A DNA stretch of 32,798 bases from Pseudomonadota bacterium. Lineage in GTDB: Bacteria; Pseudomonadota; Gammaproteobacteria; Halothiobacillales; Halothiobacillaceae. The notes beneath the pieces are model-generated. The model had not been told where the DNA came from and made no database searches. It saw only the letters and a program-made list of their open reading frames with translations. Made by a program: the position numbers and the translations under genes. The DNA is taken from the NCBI GenBank assembly GCA_021795795.1, contig JAJYPA010000034.1:1-32798 (forward strand), written 5' to 3'. Below are positions 32,557-32,798 of the stretch, one piece after another. Within the stretch, counting starts at the first letter, position 1, and each line of letters starts with the position of its first letter.

Positions 32557-32661
32557 TGGACAATTCTGGACAATGATCTTTGGCTCAGCGCCGCCACCAA
32601 AGATGTCGTTAACGGCGTCTAGTATCCCTCCCCTGAAAGCTCACTGTCCATAAAATGTCCA
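32557..32661. promoter_or_regulatory. Candidate integrase arm-type sites
   Basis: TGGACAAT occurs at 32557-32564 and 32567-32574, ten bases apart. TGTCCA, the inverse of TGGACA, occurs at 32645-32650 and 32656-32661, eleven bases apart. Two helical-phase pairs in opposite orientation, between int and the tRNA gene, fit arm sites of a tyrosine recombinase or an int operator. Confidence 0.5.
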
Positions 32662-32666
32662 GAAAA

Positions 32667-32702
32667 ACAAAAAAGGCACCTAGCAAGTTGCGCTAAGTGC
32701 CT
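32667..32702 (-). terminator. Terminator of the tRNA-Arg gene
   Basis: On the minus strand AGGCACTTAGC and GCTAGGTGCCT pair over 11 positions with one mismatch, followed by six T. It lies nine bases beyond the CCA end of the tRNA. It also separates the tRNA from the integrase promoter region. Confidence 0.8.
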
Positions 32703-32710
32703 GTTTTACA

Positions 32711-32787
32711 TGGTGCGCTCGGACGGAGTCGAACCGCCGACCTACTGGTTCGTAGCCAGTTGCTCTATCCAGCTGAGCTACGAGCGC
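32711..32787 (-). tRNA. tRNA-Arg (anticodon ACG)
   Basis: The 77-base cloverleaf is complete on the minus strand: acceptor GCGCTCG/CGAGCGC, D-arm GCTCAGCTGGATAGAGC, anticodon arm ACTGG-CTACGAA-CCAGT with anticodon ACG, and T-arm GGCGG-TTCGACT-CCGTC. The CCA end is encoded. It is probably the attachment gene of the element. Confidence 0.97.
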
Positions 32788-32798
32788 GTGGAGGGCGT

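Noticed and set aside
1..32798. CRISPR array
   Set aside because: No regularly spaced repeats of the needed length; the only tandem units are two-copy repeats.

Overview
This window looks like the integrase-proximal part of a large integrative (conjugative or plasmid-like) element, joined at its right end to a chromosomal tRNA-Arg gene. The host is probably a gammaproteobacterium or an Acidithiobacillus-like bacterium. That guess rests only on gene style: two-ATP-cone NrdA, ParC type, ICE-type FlhDC-like pair, and strong AAGGAG ribosome sites. No marker here fixes the species. The left end is open, because the first gene runs off the window.

Layout. 0-8.2 kb (+): two unknown proteins, a SNF2-type helicase, and a class I ribonucleotide reductase large subunit interrupted by a LAGLIDADG intein. 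8.2-15.2 kb (+): a run of small accessory genes, several behind hairpin-rich leaders, including two related 'YQGG' mini-proteins, a ParB-domain protein, and a Toprim/zinc-finger primase closed by a strong terminator. 15.3-19.2 kb (-): a cluster with a ParB-like protein, an FlhD/FlhC-like activator pair (compare SetCD/AcaCD), and genes for a small basic protein, a membrane-anchored coiled-coil protein and a helical protein. 19.2-20.35 kb: gene-poor, with four GTTCT/AGAAC palindromes and a frame-broken reading frame. 20.3-23.1 kb (-): a superinfection-immunity-like membrane protein overlapping topoisomerase IV subunit A (parC). 23.2-23.65 kb: relic of an IscB (HEARO) element that kept its RNA scaffold and both end hairpins but lost almost all of iscB. 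24-28.2 kb (+): small helical protein, DnaN sliding clamp, prepilin peptidase (with an apparent frameshift), a membrane/TonB-C fusion protein and a small protein. 28.2-30.05 kb (-): a DndC-like PAPS-reductase-family protein without other dnd genes. 30-32.8 kb: small genes, tyrosine integrase, candidate integrase arm sites, and tRNA-Arg(ACG) with its terminator.

How it fits together (inference): the element brings pieces of DNA metabolism (helicase, RNR, primase, clamp, topoisomerase subunit) but not their obvious partners (no nrdB, parE or parA here). It may be regulated by an FlhDC-type switch, and it carries a pilus-maturation enzyme. The best candidates for new biology are the IscB-derived RNA-only element, the intein whose +1 residue is glycine, the palindrome cluster at 19.8 kb, and the double +1 frame break downstream of parC.
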